Shown: in pieces, positions 33,567 through 42,242 of the stretch
Layout: each line of letters opens with the position of its first letter
Numbering within the stretch: position 1 is the stretch's first letter
DNA from: Flavobacterium psychroterrae
Lineage (GTDB): Bacteria; Bacteroidota; Bacteroidia; Flavobacteriales; Flavobacteriaceae
NCBI RefSeq assembly: GCF_018380615.1
Contig: NZ_JAGYVZ010000009.1
Location: 75,260 to 126,089 of the forward strand
Reading direction: 5' to 3'
Length of the DNA stretch: 50,830 bases
Position numbers and translations under genes: made by a program
Notes under the pieces: generated by a model
Database searches by the model: none
What the model was told of the DNA's origin: nothing
Seen by the model: only the letters and a program-made list of their open reading frames with translations

Positions 33567-35141
33567 ATGTTCAACAATTTTCCTTTTTATCTGGGTTTAT
33601 TAGTCGTTATTTTATTGCTGATTATGCTGGCAAATAAAATAAAAATAGCTTATCCCATTTTGCTAGTATTAGCGGGATTAGCAATCAGTTTTATTCCCGG
33701 TGTGCCTCTTATAAAAATCGAACCTGACCTTATATTTTTTATTTTCCTGCCTCCATTATTATACGAAGCTGCCTGGACAGTTTCCTGGAAAGAAATGTGG
33801 CGCTGGCGACGTATTATTACCAGCTTTGCTTTTGTAGTTGTATTTGTATCGGCACTTTCGGTTGCATTGGTTTCAAATTATTTTTTCCCGGGTTTTTCAT
33901 TGGCATTAGGATTTTTATTGGGCGGAATCGTTTCTCCGCCAGATGCCGTAAGCGCCGGAGCAATTCTGAAATTTGTTAAAGTACCCAAAACAATTTCATC
34001 CATTTTAGAAGGCGAAAGTTTATTGAATGATGCATCGTCCTTAATCATTTTCAGATTTGCGATGATTGCTGTCGCAACGGAACAGTTTATATTCTATAAA
34101 GCTGCGATGAGTTTTAGCTGGATGATTTTTGGCGGTGTTGGAATTGGTTTATTAATAGGCTGGCTTTTTATGAAAGCGCATAAATACTTGCCTACAGATG
34201 CGAATGTTGATATTGTCTTGTCCTTACTTACACCTTATATTATCTATCTTGCTGCGGAGGAAGCGCATAGTTCCGGAGTTTTAGCGGTGGTTTGTGGCGG
34301 ATTACTTTTATCCAATAACCGACATCGATTTTTGAGCAGTAAATCGCGTTTGCAGGGAATTAATGTTTGGGAAAGCTTTTGTTTTATATTAAACGGATTG
34401 GTTTTTATGTTAATAGGTTTAGATTTACCGCAAATTACAAAAGGCCTTGAAGAAGTAAGTATTGTAACTGCAATAGGTTACGGCGTTTTAATTACGGTTG
34501 TTTTAATCGTCAGCAGGATATTATCCACTTACGCTGCTGTGGTGGTTACACTTATTGCCCGTAATTTTATCACTGTTGCTGATAGTAGAAATCCGGGATT
34601 AAAAGCTCCGTTTATATTAGGATGGACCGGAATGCGAGGCGTTGTATCATTGGCGGCAGCCTTATCAATACCTGTTTATTTAAATAACGGAAACGGTTTC
34701 CCGCAACGAAATCTTATCCTGTTTATCACTTTTGTAGTTATTTTGTTAACGCTTGTAATTCAAGGATTAACATTGCCTTATTTCATTAAAAAACTAAATT
34801 TCAAGATTGACAATGATGCTTTGCCACGCGAAGAAGCTTACAATCAATTACGAAAAGAATTAGCCGAATATGCTTTAGATTATATCAAAACGCATTATAA
34901 CGATCATGTCGAAAGTAATACGTCGTTGCAGCAATTAATCATAAAGTGGGAACAGCATACAAATGAAATTGATAATGAATCAATTGGAAAAGATTTAAAA
35001 GAAATTTATCTTGATTTATTAAACAAGCAAAGAGCCTGGTTAATCAATAAAAATAGAGAAGATCAAACTTTAGATGAATCAATTATCAGGCGACAAATGC
35101 ATTATTTAGACATTGAAGAAGAAAAATTAAGATATATCTAA
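33567..35141 (+). CDS. Na+/H+ antiporter, CPA1 family
   Basis: 524 residues. About 12 transmembrane helices fill the first 410 residues; the last 110 are a soluble, helix-rich tail. CPA1 signatures include FIFLPPLLYEAAW, IVSPPDAVSAGAIL with the ion-site acid, ILEGESLLNDASSLIIFRFA with the essential ND pair, and GWTGMRGVVSLAAALSIP. It exchanges Na+ (or K+) for H+ across the inner membrane in pH and salt homeostasis. Located 29 bases after the AraC gene, so likely the same transcript. Convergent with the IclR gene with only 13 bases between stops. Confidence 0.93.
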   Translation: MFNNFPFYLGLLVVILLLIMLANKIKIAYPILLVLAGLAISFIPGVPLIKIEPDLIFFIFLPPLLYEAAWTVSWKEMWRWRRIITSFAFVVVFVSALSVALVSNYFFPGFSLALGFLLGGIVSPPDAVSAGAILKFVKVPKTISSILEGESLLNDASSLIIFRFAMIAVATEQFIFYKAAMSFSWMIFGGVGIGLLIGWLFMKAHKYLPTDANVDIVLSLLTPYIIYLAAEEAHSSGVLAVVCGGLLLSNNRHRFLSSKSRLQGINVWESFCFILNGLVFMLIGLDLPQITKGLEEVSIVTAIGYGVLITVVLIVSRILSTYAAVVVTLIARNFITVADSRNPGLKAPFILGWTGMRGVVSLAAALSIPVYLNNGNGFPQRNLILFITFVVILLTLVIQGLTLPYFIKKLNFKIDNDALPREEAYNQLRKELAEYALDYIKTHYNDHVESNTSLQQLIIKWEQHTNEIDNESIGKDLKEIYLDLLNKQRAWLINKNREDQTLDESIIRRQMHYLDIEEEKLRYI

Positions 35142-35154
35142 AATTGCTCTTCTA

Positions 35155-35880
35155 TTATAAATTCAGTTTGCTTTCATACTTTCCGTGTTCTTTAAGGAGT
35201 TTGTCAATTATTTTTAAAGATTCGATAAATTCAGGTTCTTTAAATCGAAACGAAGGTCCGGAAACACAAAGCACAGCGACTGGTTTATTTTTAAAAAATA
35301 TTGGCATTGCCACACAATTTAAATCAGGATCATACGCCTGAACATCTAATGCATAACCATTTTCTTTTATAATCGCAACTTCGGTTTTAATGACTGAAAA
35401 AGCTTCTGCGGAATATTGTTTACTTAAATTAGTCTGCAAATGGTCTGAAAAAGCCAAAAAAGATTTGCCTATTGCCGTAGTAGCCATTTCATAATCTTTG
35501 CCGGTATTTAAGGTGATTTTCACAGCTCTGTTAGGTTCACTTTTAAGTTCGTGCCTGTAATAAGAGCCCATTTGTACCGCTAAATAAGCCGATTCATTAG
35601 TTAAAATTGTGATTTTTTCTAAAATGGGACGCAATTCCTTCTTGAGCTCATTTACAGAAAATGCAGGCGCATATAAACATTCCAGCTTAGCCGTAATCCT
35701 GTATCTGGGACTTAAATCATCCTGTTCTAAATACCCAATTTGCTTTAAGGAATCCAGAAAACCATGGGCAGTATTCTTTTTTATATCCAATGCTTTAGCG
35801 ACATCGTTAAGTCTTACAAAATTGCCGTTTAAAGCAATATATTCTAAAATTTGAAATGTCTTTTTTACAGATTGATTCAT
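35155..35880 (-). CDS. IclR family transcriptional regulator
   Basis: 241 residues from the ATG at 35880. The reading frame extends seven codons further to 35901, but the -7 box TAAATTTG on the minus strand at 35899-35906 would put that start at or before the transcription start. The N-terminal winged helix (MNQSVKKTFQILEYIALNGNFVRLNDVAKALDIKKNTAHGFLDSLKQIGYL) is followed by the GAF-like effector domain (ILTNESAYLAVQMG, GKDYEMATTAIGKSFLAF, DPDLNCVAMPIF, VLCVSGPSFRF). Divergent from the aldo/keto reductase gene, its probable target. Effector unknown. Confidence 0.9.
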   Translation of the reverse strand: MNQSVKKTFQILEYIALNGNFVRLNDVAKALDIKKNTAHGFLDSLKQIGYLEQDDLSPRYRITAKLECLYAPAFSVNELKKELRPILEKITILTNESAYLAVQMGSYYRHELKSEPNRAVKITLNTGKDYEMATTAIGKSFLAFSDHLQTNLSKQYSAEAFSVIKTEVAIIKENGYALDVQAYDPDLNCVAMPIFFKNKPVAVLCVSGPSFRFKEPEFIESLKIIDKLLKEHGKYESKLNL

Positions 35881-35898
35881 AAGTTCGTATATAATGAA

Positions 35899-35955
35899 CA
35901 AATTTACATTTTTTAAGTATTACAAATCTAAAAGTTCACAAAATAACTACATTTG
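35899..35955. promoter_or_regulatory. Divergent promoters of IclR and aldo/keto reductase
   Basis: The minus-strand -7 box TAAATTTG (35899-35906) serves IclR. The plus-strand -7 box TACATTTG (35948-35955) lies 18 bases before the reductase ATG. Confidence 0.5.
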
Positions 35956-35972
35956 ATTAAAATATAATTATT

Positions 35973-36923
35973 ATGATACAAAATAAAACCCTTGGAAATT
36001 CTACAATAGAAATTGCACCATTAGTATTTGGAACCAATGTATTTGGCTGGACAACAGATCAAAAAATGACTCAAAATTTACTTGACGTCTTTACAGATGC
36101 CGGATTTAATGCCTTAGATACTGCTGATATTTACTCAAAATGGGTATCAGGACATGAAGGCGGAGAATCTGAAATTGCAATAGGAAAATGGCTTAAAGAA
36201 TCCGGAAAAAGAGACCAAGTTATTCTGGCTACAAAAGTAGGTGCAGAAATTTCTGAAACTAAAAAAGGACTGAGTAAAAAATATATCATTCAGGCGGCAG
36301 AAGATTCCCTTAAAAGATTACAAACAGACTATATCGATTTATATCAATCGCATTATGACGATCTTAATACGCCCATCGAGGAAACTCTTGAAGCGTATGA
36401 TACGCTTATAAAAGCCGGAAAAGTGAGAATTATTGGTGCTTCAAACTTTACGCCTGAACGTCTTGAGGCTTCGCTTAAAATTAGTGCCGAAAATAATCTT
36501 CCATCCTACCAGACTTTTCAGCCGGAATATAATTTATATGATCGTCAGGATTTTGAAACGAACATTCGACGAATTACTTTAAAAAATAATCTAAGCGTTA
36601 TTAGTTATTTTTCACTGGCAAGCGGATTCTTAACTGGAAAGTACAGAGATAAAACTGGTTTAAAAGACAGCAAAAGAGGCGGATTTGTAGAGAAATATCT
36701 TGACGAAAAAGGCTTTAGAATTCTTAAAGCACTGGATCAAACCGCATCAAAACATAATTCGGTTCCGGGAACAATTGCTTTAGCCTGGATTATGAACCAA
36801 TCCGGAATTACGGCTCCAATTGTAAGCGCAACAAATCCAGCACAATTAGCCGAAATACTTAACGCAACATCAATAAAATTAGATCCTCAGGATCTTGCTT
36901 TACTTGATACGGCAAGTTTATAA
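35973..36923 (+). CDS. Aldo/keto reductase
   Basis: 316 residues, TIM-barrel NADPH-dependent carbonyl reductase. The catalytic set is visible as Asp and Tyr in NALDTADIYSKW, Lys in ILATKVG and His in DLYQSHYDD. The cofactor-binding C-terminal segment is ITAPIVSATNPAQLAEIL. The GHEGGESEIAIGKWLKESGKRDQ stretch is typical of the YajO/AKR12-13-like group. Substrate unknown. Controlled by the divergent IclR gene and closed by a strong hairpin terminator. Confidence 0.93.
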   Translation: MIQNKTLGNSTIEIAPLVFGTNVFGWTTDQKMTQNLLDVFTDAGFNALDTADIYSKWVSGHEGGESEIAIGKWLKESGKRDQVILATKVGAEISETKKGLSKKYIIQAAEDSLKRLQTDYIDLYQSHYDDLNTPIEETLEAYDTLIKAGKVRIIGASNFTPERLEASLKISAENNLPSYQTFQPEYNLYDRQDFETNIRRITLKNNLSVISYFSLASGFLTGKYRDKTGLKDSKRGGFVEKYLDEKGFRILKALDQTASKHNSVPGTIALAWIMNQSGITAPIVSATNPAQLAEILNATSIKLDPQDLALLDTASL

Positions 36924-36962
36924 AATTTCTTATTATAAGAAATCTAAAAATTAAGATAAATC

Positions 36963-36998
36963 AAAAATCCCATTTCATGACGAAATGGGATTTTTTTT
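36963..36998 (+). terminator. Rho-independent terminator
   Basis: AAAATCCCATTTC (36964-36976) pairs perfectly with 36982-36994, followed by a T run. Confidence 0.88.
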
Positions 36999-37198
36999 AT
37001 TCTGAACTAAAATGCAAAGGCTAATTTTTAATAATTTTTCTGATGCAAATAGTTTGGTATGATTTTAGAAACCTATTATAATTAGATAAACTTGTCCTTA
37101 AATCGATTCTATTTTTAAATCAATAATTAAAAATAAGTCAGATTTAAAAGGCAAATTCTATTAAAAATCTTTAAATTTATGTTCTAAAATCTTATTTT

Positions 37199-37633
37199 AT
37201 GAAAAATTACATCCTACTATTTGTTTCTGTTTTGGCACTATCTTTTAATTCTTGTAACACAATGAAAGACACTACAAAAACTGATGATCTTTACAATACA
37301 TCTTGGGAACTGGAATATATCTCTGGTCCGCGTATTGCTTTTGAAGGTTTATATCCTGATAAAAAACCATTTATCAAATTTGATAAAAATAACAATCAGG
37401 TATTTGGAAACGCAGGCTGCAACGGTTACAGCGCTCCATTTACTTTAAAAGGAAATTCTTTGACGTTTGGTGAACAAGGTCCAACAACAATGATGTTTTG
37501 CGAAGGTGGCGGGGAACAAACCTTTTTACAAACTATTAAAAAAACCGACAGTTATTCTATTGATAAAGACGGAAAACTTAATTTAATGGTAAAAGATATC
37601 CCAATGATGCGATTTAAAAAAGTGACTAAATAA
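37199..37633 (+). CDS. META domain lipoprotein (HslJ-like)
   Basis: 144 residues. A lipoprotein signal with Cys19 (LALSFNSC) anchors it in a membrane. The META/HslJ domain follows: TSWELEYISG, FDKNNNQVFGNAGCNGYSAPF with the hallmark GxxGCNxY motif, then FGEQGPTTMMFC and TYLK-like helix QTFLQTIKK. The E. coli HslJ is heat- and novobiocin-linked; the function in Bacteroidota is not established. Single gene with its own hairpin terminator at 37668. Confidence 0.9.
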   Translation: MKNYILLFVSVLALSFNSCNTMKDTTKTDDLYNTSWELEYISGPRIAFEGLYPDKKPFIKFDKNNNQVFGNAGCNGYSAPFTLKGNSLTFGEQGPTTMMFCEGGGEQTFLQTIKKTDSYSIDKDGKLNLMVKDIPMMRFKKVTK

Positions 37634-37667
37634 AAAACTGAATTACATCTATAAAAGTTACAACATC

Positions 37668-37699
37668 AAACCCGACAGGTTTTAAAACCTGTCGGGTTT
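37668..37699 (+). terminator. Perfect 14-bp terminator hairpin
   Basis: AAACCCGACAGGTT (37668-37681), loop TTAA, and its exact complement (37686-37699). Confidence 0.75.
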
Positions 37700-37802
37700 A
37701 CTATTTAAAATATCTTTATCAATTAAAAAAAACACACATTTCATCGTAAATTGTATCCATGAAGGGCAATAAATACTCAAATTAAATGTTTTATTTAAAC
37801 GA

Positions 37803-37832
37803 GTTAACGCGTTTAAATTTAAATGCGTAACT
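37803..37832. promoter_or_regulatory. Palindromic site upstream of the 37862 gene
   Basis: The core TTTAAATTTAAA is a perfect palindrome, flanked by GTTAACGCG and GCGTAAC. It could be an operator; no regulator is known. Confidence 0.3.
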
Positions 37833-37861
37833 TCTATTTTATTTATTAATATTTACGTTTT

Positions 37862-38458
37862 ATGAAAAGAATATTGTTTCTGGCTATTATAATGACCGTT
37901 TCTATACAAGGATATGCACAAAAAGAAGTTAATAGCAAATACAAACCTATTAATTCTAAAAATCCCGAACTTAAAGAACCTTTGGCGCCGCCTACAGATA
38001 CTCCGCCAAACACAGATCCTGCACCTTTAAAAGATGAAACCGTTTTGAAAATTAATCCGGATGAACTTTTTAAAAATAATATCCTGTACAAACAGGAAGC
38101 TAATGTTGAGGGAATTTTTTACAGAAGAAATGAATATTTAGGTGGTTTTGTGACCAATTCATCTGTTTCAACAGTTCGGTATCGTGATGCTGCTTTTGTA
38201 GATGGAGATAAAATTAGAGTATATCTTAATGATAAAGTCATTGAGAAAGAAGTGAACTTAGACGGCGAATTTAAAGGATTTAAAATAACATTGGTAAAAG
38301 GAATCAACAAAATTGATTTTGAAGCCTTAAATGAAGGTTCTGCATCACCAAATACAGCAGAATTTCAGGTTTTTGATGATAAAGGAGTTGTTATTGAAGC
38401 AAGTCAATGGAATGTAGGTACGGGATATAAAGCAACTATTATTCTATACAAAGAATAA
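37862..38458 (+). CDS. Secreted hypothetical protein
   Basis: 198 residues with a signal peptide (MKRILFLAIIMTVSIQGYAQ). A Pro-rich linker (LAPPTDTPPNTDPAPL) leads to a beta-rich domain from about residue 60. That part reads NVEGIFYRRNEYLGGFVTNSSVSTVRYRDAAFVDGDKIRVYLNDKVIEKEVNLDGEFKGFKITL, similar in style to secreted Bacteroidota beta-sandwich proteins of unknown role. No catalytic motif and no T9SS sorting domain. The product is probably periplasmic. A palindromic site lies 30-60 bases upstream, and a bidirectional terminator follows. Confidence 0.75.
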   Translation: MKRILFLAIIMTVSIQGYAQKEVNSKYKPINSKNPELKEPLAPPTDTPPNTDPAPLKDETVLKINPDELFKNNILYKQEANVEGIFYRRNEYLGGFVTNSSVSTVRYRDAAFVDGDKIRVYLNDKVIEKEVNLDGEFKGFKITLVKGINKIDFEALNEGSASPNTAEFQVFDDKGVVIEASQWNVGTGYKATIILYKE

Positions 38459-38505
38459 AGCGCATATTAAAAATATTCTCCTGCATCAATTCTGTAGTAA
38501 AAAAT

Positions 38506-38551
38506 AAAATGCGATGAGTTTTCAATTAAAATTGAAACTCATCGCATTTTT
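38506..38551. terminator. Bidirectional terminator
   Basis: AAAATGCGATGAGTTT begins a stem of about 20 bases whose complement ends AAACTCATCGCATTTT (38535-38550). Between convergent genes. Confidence 0.85.
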
Positions 38552-38569
38552 ATGCAGAAATTAATATTT

Positions 38570-39619
38570 TTATTGATACATTAAATCATGTTTTAACAAT
38601 TCTCCATTTGCTGAATATTGTACTGCTTTAAGCGCTCTCATAACGCCCCATTTTATACAAGTTGCGCCCCATGAAAAACCAGCACCAAAAGTAGTAATCA
38701 ATATATTTTGACCTTCTTTAAAATCATTTTTAAAATCCCAAAGACATAACGGGATTGTTGCAGATGTTGTGTTACCGTATTTGTGAATATTTACTTTGAC
38801 TTTTTCAATACCTATATTCAAATGCTCGCTAACGGCTTTGATAATTCGCAAATTTGCCTGATGTGGTACAACCCAGTCAATATCTTCTACACTTAAATCA
38901 TTAGTTGCAAGAGCATCCTGAGAAACGCTGCTCATTGATTCAACCGCTTTTTTAAATACAAATGCACCTTCTTGTTTGATAAAATGTTCTCTGTGTAAAA
39001 TACTTTGCATTCCAGCAGGCACTTTAGAACCTCCTGCAGGAACATATAATGCAGATGTTCCGCTTCCGTCTGTTCTTAAAATACTTTTCATCACTCCAAA
39101 TTCGTCATCCGTTTTTTCTAAAAGAACAGCTCCTGCTCCATCACCAAAAAGAATACAAGTATTACGGTCTTCATAATCTACAATAGAACTCATTGTATCT
39201 GCGCCCACTACCACCACTTTTTTATAACGGCCACTTTCAATCATAGTCGTAGCCATTTCTAAGGCATACAAAAAACCACTGCAAGCACCATTAAGATCAA
39301 AACCAAAAGCATTTGTAAATCCGCTTAGTTCACATACTTTACTTGCTGTAGGAGTTAAAAGATGATCCGGAGTTGCGGTTGCTAAAACTAAACCATCGAT
39401 TTCTAAAGGATCAATTTCGTAAGTTTTTAATAAATTTTGAATTGCGGCACCGGCAAGATCTGATGTTGACAAATTTTCACTTGTAGCTAATCTGCGTTCC
39501 TCTATTCCGGTTCTTTTTTGAATCCATTCATCTGTTGTATCAACCATTTTCGAAATCATCTCATTACTAAGTACATAACTAGGTACAAAGCCACCGATAG
39601 CTGTAATTGTTGCATTCAT
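38570..39619 (-). CDS. fabH: 3-oxoacyl-ACP synthase III (FabH-like)
   Basis: 349 residues. It condenses an acyl-CoA with malonyl-ACP to start fatty acid synthesis, or does an analogous chain-starting step. The triad is complete: Cys113 (DLNGACSGFLYALE), His253 (VVPHQANLRI) and Asn283 (HKYGNTTSATIP). The length is slightly above the usual 320-335 residues because of a longer C-terminal tail. No plsX, rpmF or other fatty acid genes are nearby, so this may be an additional copy beside the housekeeping fabH. Its 235-base upstream region is AT-rich with no motif of note. Confidence 0.9.
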   Translation of the reverse strand: MNATITAIGGFVPSYVLSNEMISKMVDTTDEWIQKRTGIEERRLATSENLSTSDLAGAAIQNLLKTYEIDPLEIDGLVLATATPDHLLTPTASKVCELSGFTNAFGFDLNGACSGFLYALEMATTMIESGRYKKVVVVGADTMSSIVDYEDRNTCILFGDGAGAVLLEKTDDEFGVMKSILRTDGSGTSALYVPAGGSKVPAGMQSILHREHFIKQEGAFVFKKAVESMSSVSQDALATNDLSVEDIDWVVPHQANLRIIKAVSEHLNIGIEKVKVNIHKYGNTTSATIPLCLWDFKNDFKEGQNILITTFGAGFSWGATCIKWGVMRALKAVQYSANGELLKHDLMYQ

Positions 39620-39854
39620 CCTTATCTAGATTTTTTGTTTTTGTGCTCTCTTTTTATATAGCAAAAAAGAATTTACAAAATAACGCTAACAATTTGGAAA
39701 AGACAATAGCATTATGCCCAAACATGGGGGTTAAAATCATAAATATAAGTTAAACAATTGGTCAAAGAAGGTTAACGAATTAATTATTCGAAAGTTTTAG
39801 ACCGTTATTTTAGAAAATAAAGCACAAAATCATCCTATTCTTTTTATCTAAAAA

Positions 39855-40301
39855 CTAAAAAACAACCGATTCCAAAAATTCAATTACTTCCCCATTCGGA
39901 CTATAAACCAAACTATTGCTAACTGTTATTTTTTTTGCAGCATTTTTCAGCTCCAGTGTTTCTTTATCAGATAAAGCCCGGGCACCATTTTGTATTGCTT
40001 CGTTATACGCTTGTTTAGCATCGTTAACTATAAAGCAAATATGTAAAAGTGCATTTTCGACATATGGATCGCCTTGTTTTCGCTTTCGGCCCTGCGTTGG
40101 AAAATTAGCATTGCTGTCACATATTTCGATGAAACAATCAAACTGCGTATTTTTCATCATTACACATTTTTCTAAAGTAAATTCAGGCAAACTCCAACTG
40201 TGTACTATTTCAAAATTTAGTGTTTGGTAAAATTGTACTGTTCTTTCAAAATCCTGCGCTTTAATAGCAAAATGATGAAATCCTTTAATGTTATTATTCA
40301 T
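39855..40301 (-). CDS. VOC (glyoxalase/dioxygenase fold) family protein
   Basis: 148 residues with two betaalphabetabetabeta modules: GFHHFAIKAQDFERTVQFYQTLNFEIVHSW and HICFIVNDAKQAYNEAIQNGA, ending in SPNGEVIEFLES. His (in GFHHFAI), His (LHICFIV) and Glu (VIEFLE) fit the metal triad of VOC proteins. It could be a lactoylglutathione lyase-like or other metal enzyme. No signal peptide. The class V aminotransferase lies 77 bases upstream on the same strand and may be in one operon with it. Confidence 0.87.
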   Translation of the reverse strand: MNNNIKGFHHFAIKAQDFERTVQFYQTLNFEIVHSWSLPEFTLEKCVMMKNTQFDCFIEICDSNANFPTQGRKRKQGDPYVENALLHICFIVNDAKQAYNEAIQNGARALSDKETLELKNAAKKITVSNSLVYSPNGEVIEFLESVVF

Positions 40302-40378
40302 TATGATATTTTTATATTCGCTGATGCTTCTTTTTTAATAAGATGTTTAAATTTAAAACTTCTTACTTATAATTCCTT

Positions 40379-41881
40379 TTATTCAAGCGTAAACCATTCT
40401 TTTACATCATCAGCAATAGTTTCTTTACTTACAATACTTTCAAACTCATTTGTAGCATTGTTATGAATATAATCTTTTTGCCATTCTTTATAATTTAAAA
40501 CTACTTTTTGTATGGCGTTGCAAATAAACAAAAGATCCTCATTTGTCATTATCGGATGCAATGATAAACGCACCCAACCCGGTTTATTGCTTTGGTTTTT
40601 TTGAAGAAGTTGCTCTGTTAATTCATTAGATTTTGTTTCATCAATATCAAATAAATAATGTGCATATGTACTCGCACACGACCATCCGCCACGAACCTGA
40701 ATTCCAAAACGATCATTTAAAAGCCTCACAATTAAATTATAGTGAATATCATCAATCAAAAAAGAAACACAACCAATTCTGTCCGTTTCAACATCTCCCA
40801 AAATAGATAAACCCGGAATCTTTTGAAATTCTGAATAACATAAATCGAGCAATTCTTTTTCCCTTTTTTTTATATTCCCTACTCCCATTTGATCCTTCAA
40901 TTCCAGAGACAAAGCCGTTCTTATAACTTGCAAAAATCCCGGAGTTCCGCCATCTTCCTTTACTTCTATTGAATCACTGTAATGATATCGTCCCCACGGA
41001 TTTGTAGCTTTTACATTTCCTCCGCCGGGATTGTCCGGCACATTACTTTTATATAACTTTTCATTAAAAACCAAAACACCGCAGGTTCCGGGTCCTCCCA
41101 GAAATTTATGTGGCGAAAAGAAAATTGCATCTAATTGTTCTTCAGGATCTTCAGGATGCATATTAATTTGTACATAAGGTGCCGAAGCTGCAAAATCCAC
41201 AAAACAAAGTCCGTTATTTTGATGCAGGATTTTAGCCAGTTTGTGATAAGGCGTAATAATTCCCGTAACATTTGAAGCTGCTGTAAACGAACCAATTTTC
41301 ACCGTTCTGTCGGCATATTTTTCAAGTAATTCTGCAAGTATTTTAGGATCAACCAGATTGTTTTTATCCGGCGGTAAAACTACCACATCAGCATTAGTTT
41401 CATACCAGGAAACCTGATTAGAATGATGCTCCATGTGTGTGATAAAAACTACTGGTTTATCGATAATATTAAGTTGAATATTCGATTTATTATCTGCCGA
41501 ACGCAAACCTGTAAAGCGCTGTAATTTTGATAAAGCAGCCGTCATTCCGGTTCCGGTTGTCACCAGAACATCAGATTCATTTGCGTTTACATGCTTTTTA
41601 ATCAATTGTCTGGCATGATTGTAAGCATAAGTCGAAGTCTTGCCGGTTTCGCTCGAAAAAGAATGTGTATTGGCAATCATTGGACCTATTTTATTGAGCA
41701 TAATATCTTCAATTGGCACATATAATCTACCGCTCGCAACCCAATCAGCATATAATAAATTTTGCTTACCGTAAGCCGATTCGAAAATATGATTTACTCC
41801 AATTGTATTTCCTCTAAACTTTGAAAAATAGTGCTCTAACTGACTCGGTTTTGTTATCTTCTCAATTGCATTTATTTCCAT
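40379..41881 (-). CDS. PLP-dependent class V aminotransferase / cysteine desulfurase-like
   Basis: 500 residues, longer than the about 400 of IscS/SufS. It is a fold-type I PLP enzyme: TTGTGMTAALSKL for phosphate binding, HMEHHSNQVSW (150-159), CFVDFAASAP with Asp229, and FFSPHKFLGGPG with the Schiff-base Lys259. The C-terminal domain contains VRGGWSCASTYAHYLFDID, where the conserved Cys/Arg-rich loop of desulfurases would be. It may release sulfur from cysteine or act on another amino acid. No Fe-S cluster genes are nearby. It is upstream of the VOC gene. Confidence 0.85.
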   Translation of the reverse strand: MEINAIEKITKPSQLEHYFSKFRGNTIGVNHIFESAYGKQNLLYADWVASGRLYVPIEDIMLNKIGPMIANTHSFSSETGKTSTYAYNHARQLIKKHVNANESDVLVTTGTGMTAALSKLQRFTGLRSADNKSNIQLNIIDKPVVFITHMEHHSNQVSWYETNADVVVLPPDKNNLVDPKILAELLEKYADRTVKIGSFTAASNVTGIITPYHKLAKILHQNNGLCFVDFAASAPYVQINMHPEDPEEQLDAIFFSPHKFLGGPGTCGVLVFNEKLYKSNVPDNPGGGNVKATNPWGRYHYSDSIEVKEDGGTPGFLQVIRTALSLELKDQMGVGNIKKREKELLDLCYSEFQKIPGLSILGDVETDRIGCVSFLIDDIHYNLIVRLLNDRFGIQVRGGWSCASTYAHYLFDIDETKSNELTEQLLQKNQSNKPGWVRLSLHPIMTNEDLLFICNAIQKVVLNYKEWQKDYIHNNATNEFESIVSKETIADDVKEWFTLE

Positions 41882-42242
41882 ATCATTTTTATTAACTGAA
41901 TTTTTATTTTTGACTGAATTGTTTTGTATGATTATTTTTTAAAACACGTCTGTTTGTCATTCCGATTTCTATGATAAAACAAAATCTTTTTTAAGGAGCT
42001 AATCCCGCTTCCCGATAGCTATCGGGACGGGGCTATGACAATCATTTTCATAACACTATTTTCGCATAGTTTGTCATTTCGAGGAACGAGAAATCTCCGC
42101 AAGTAACTCCGGTAAGTTTGTCATTTCGAACAACGAGAAATCATACTTGTAAATAGACAAAGATTGACACATTTAGGAACGGAGTTTCTTATGTAATTTC
42201 TCCTTTCGTCGAAATGACAAACAAGCGTGGAATTACTAACAT
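41882..42242. repeat. Intergenic repeats: GTCATTTCGA type and CCCGATAGCTATCGGG
   Basis: The perfect palindrome CCCGATAGCTATCGGG lies at 42011-42026. GTTTGTCATTTCGA occurs at 42069 and 42116, each followed by RCAACGAGAAATC-like sequence, and an inverted copy ends with TCGAAATGACAAAC at about 42209-42222. No gene. Confidence 0.8.
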
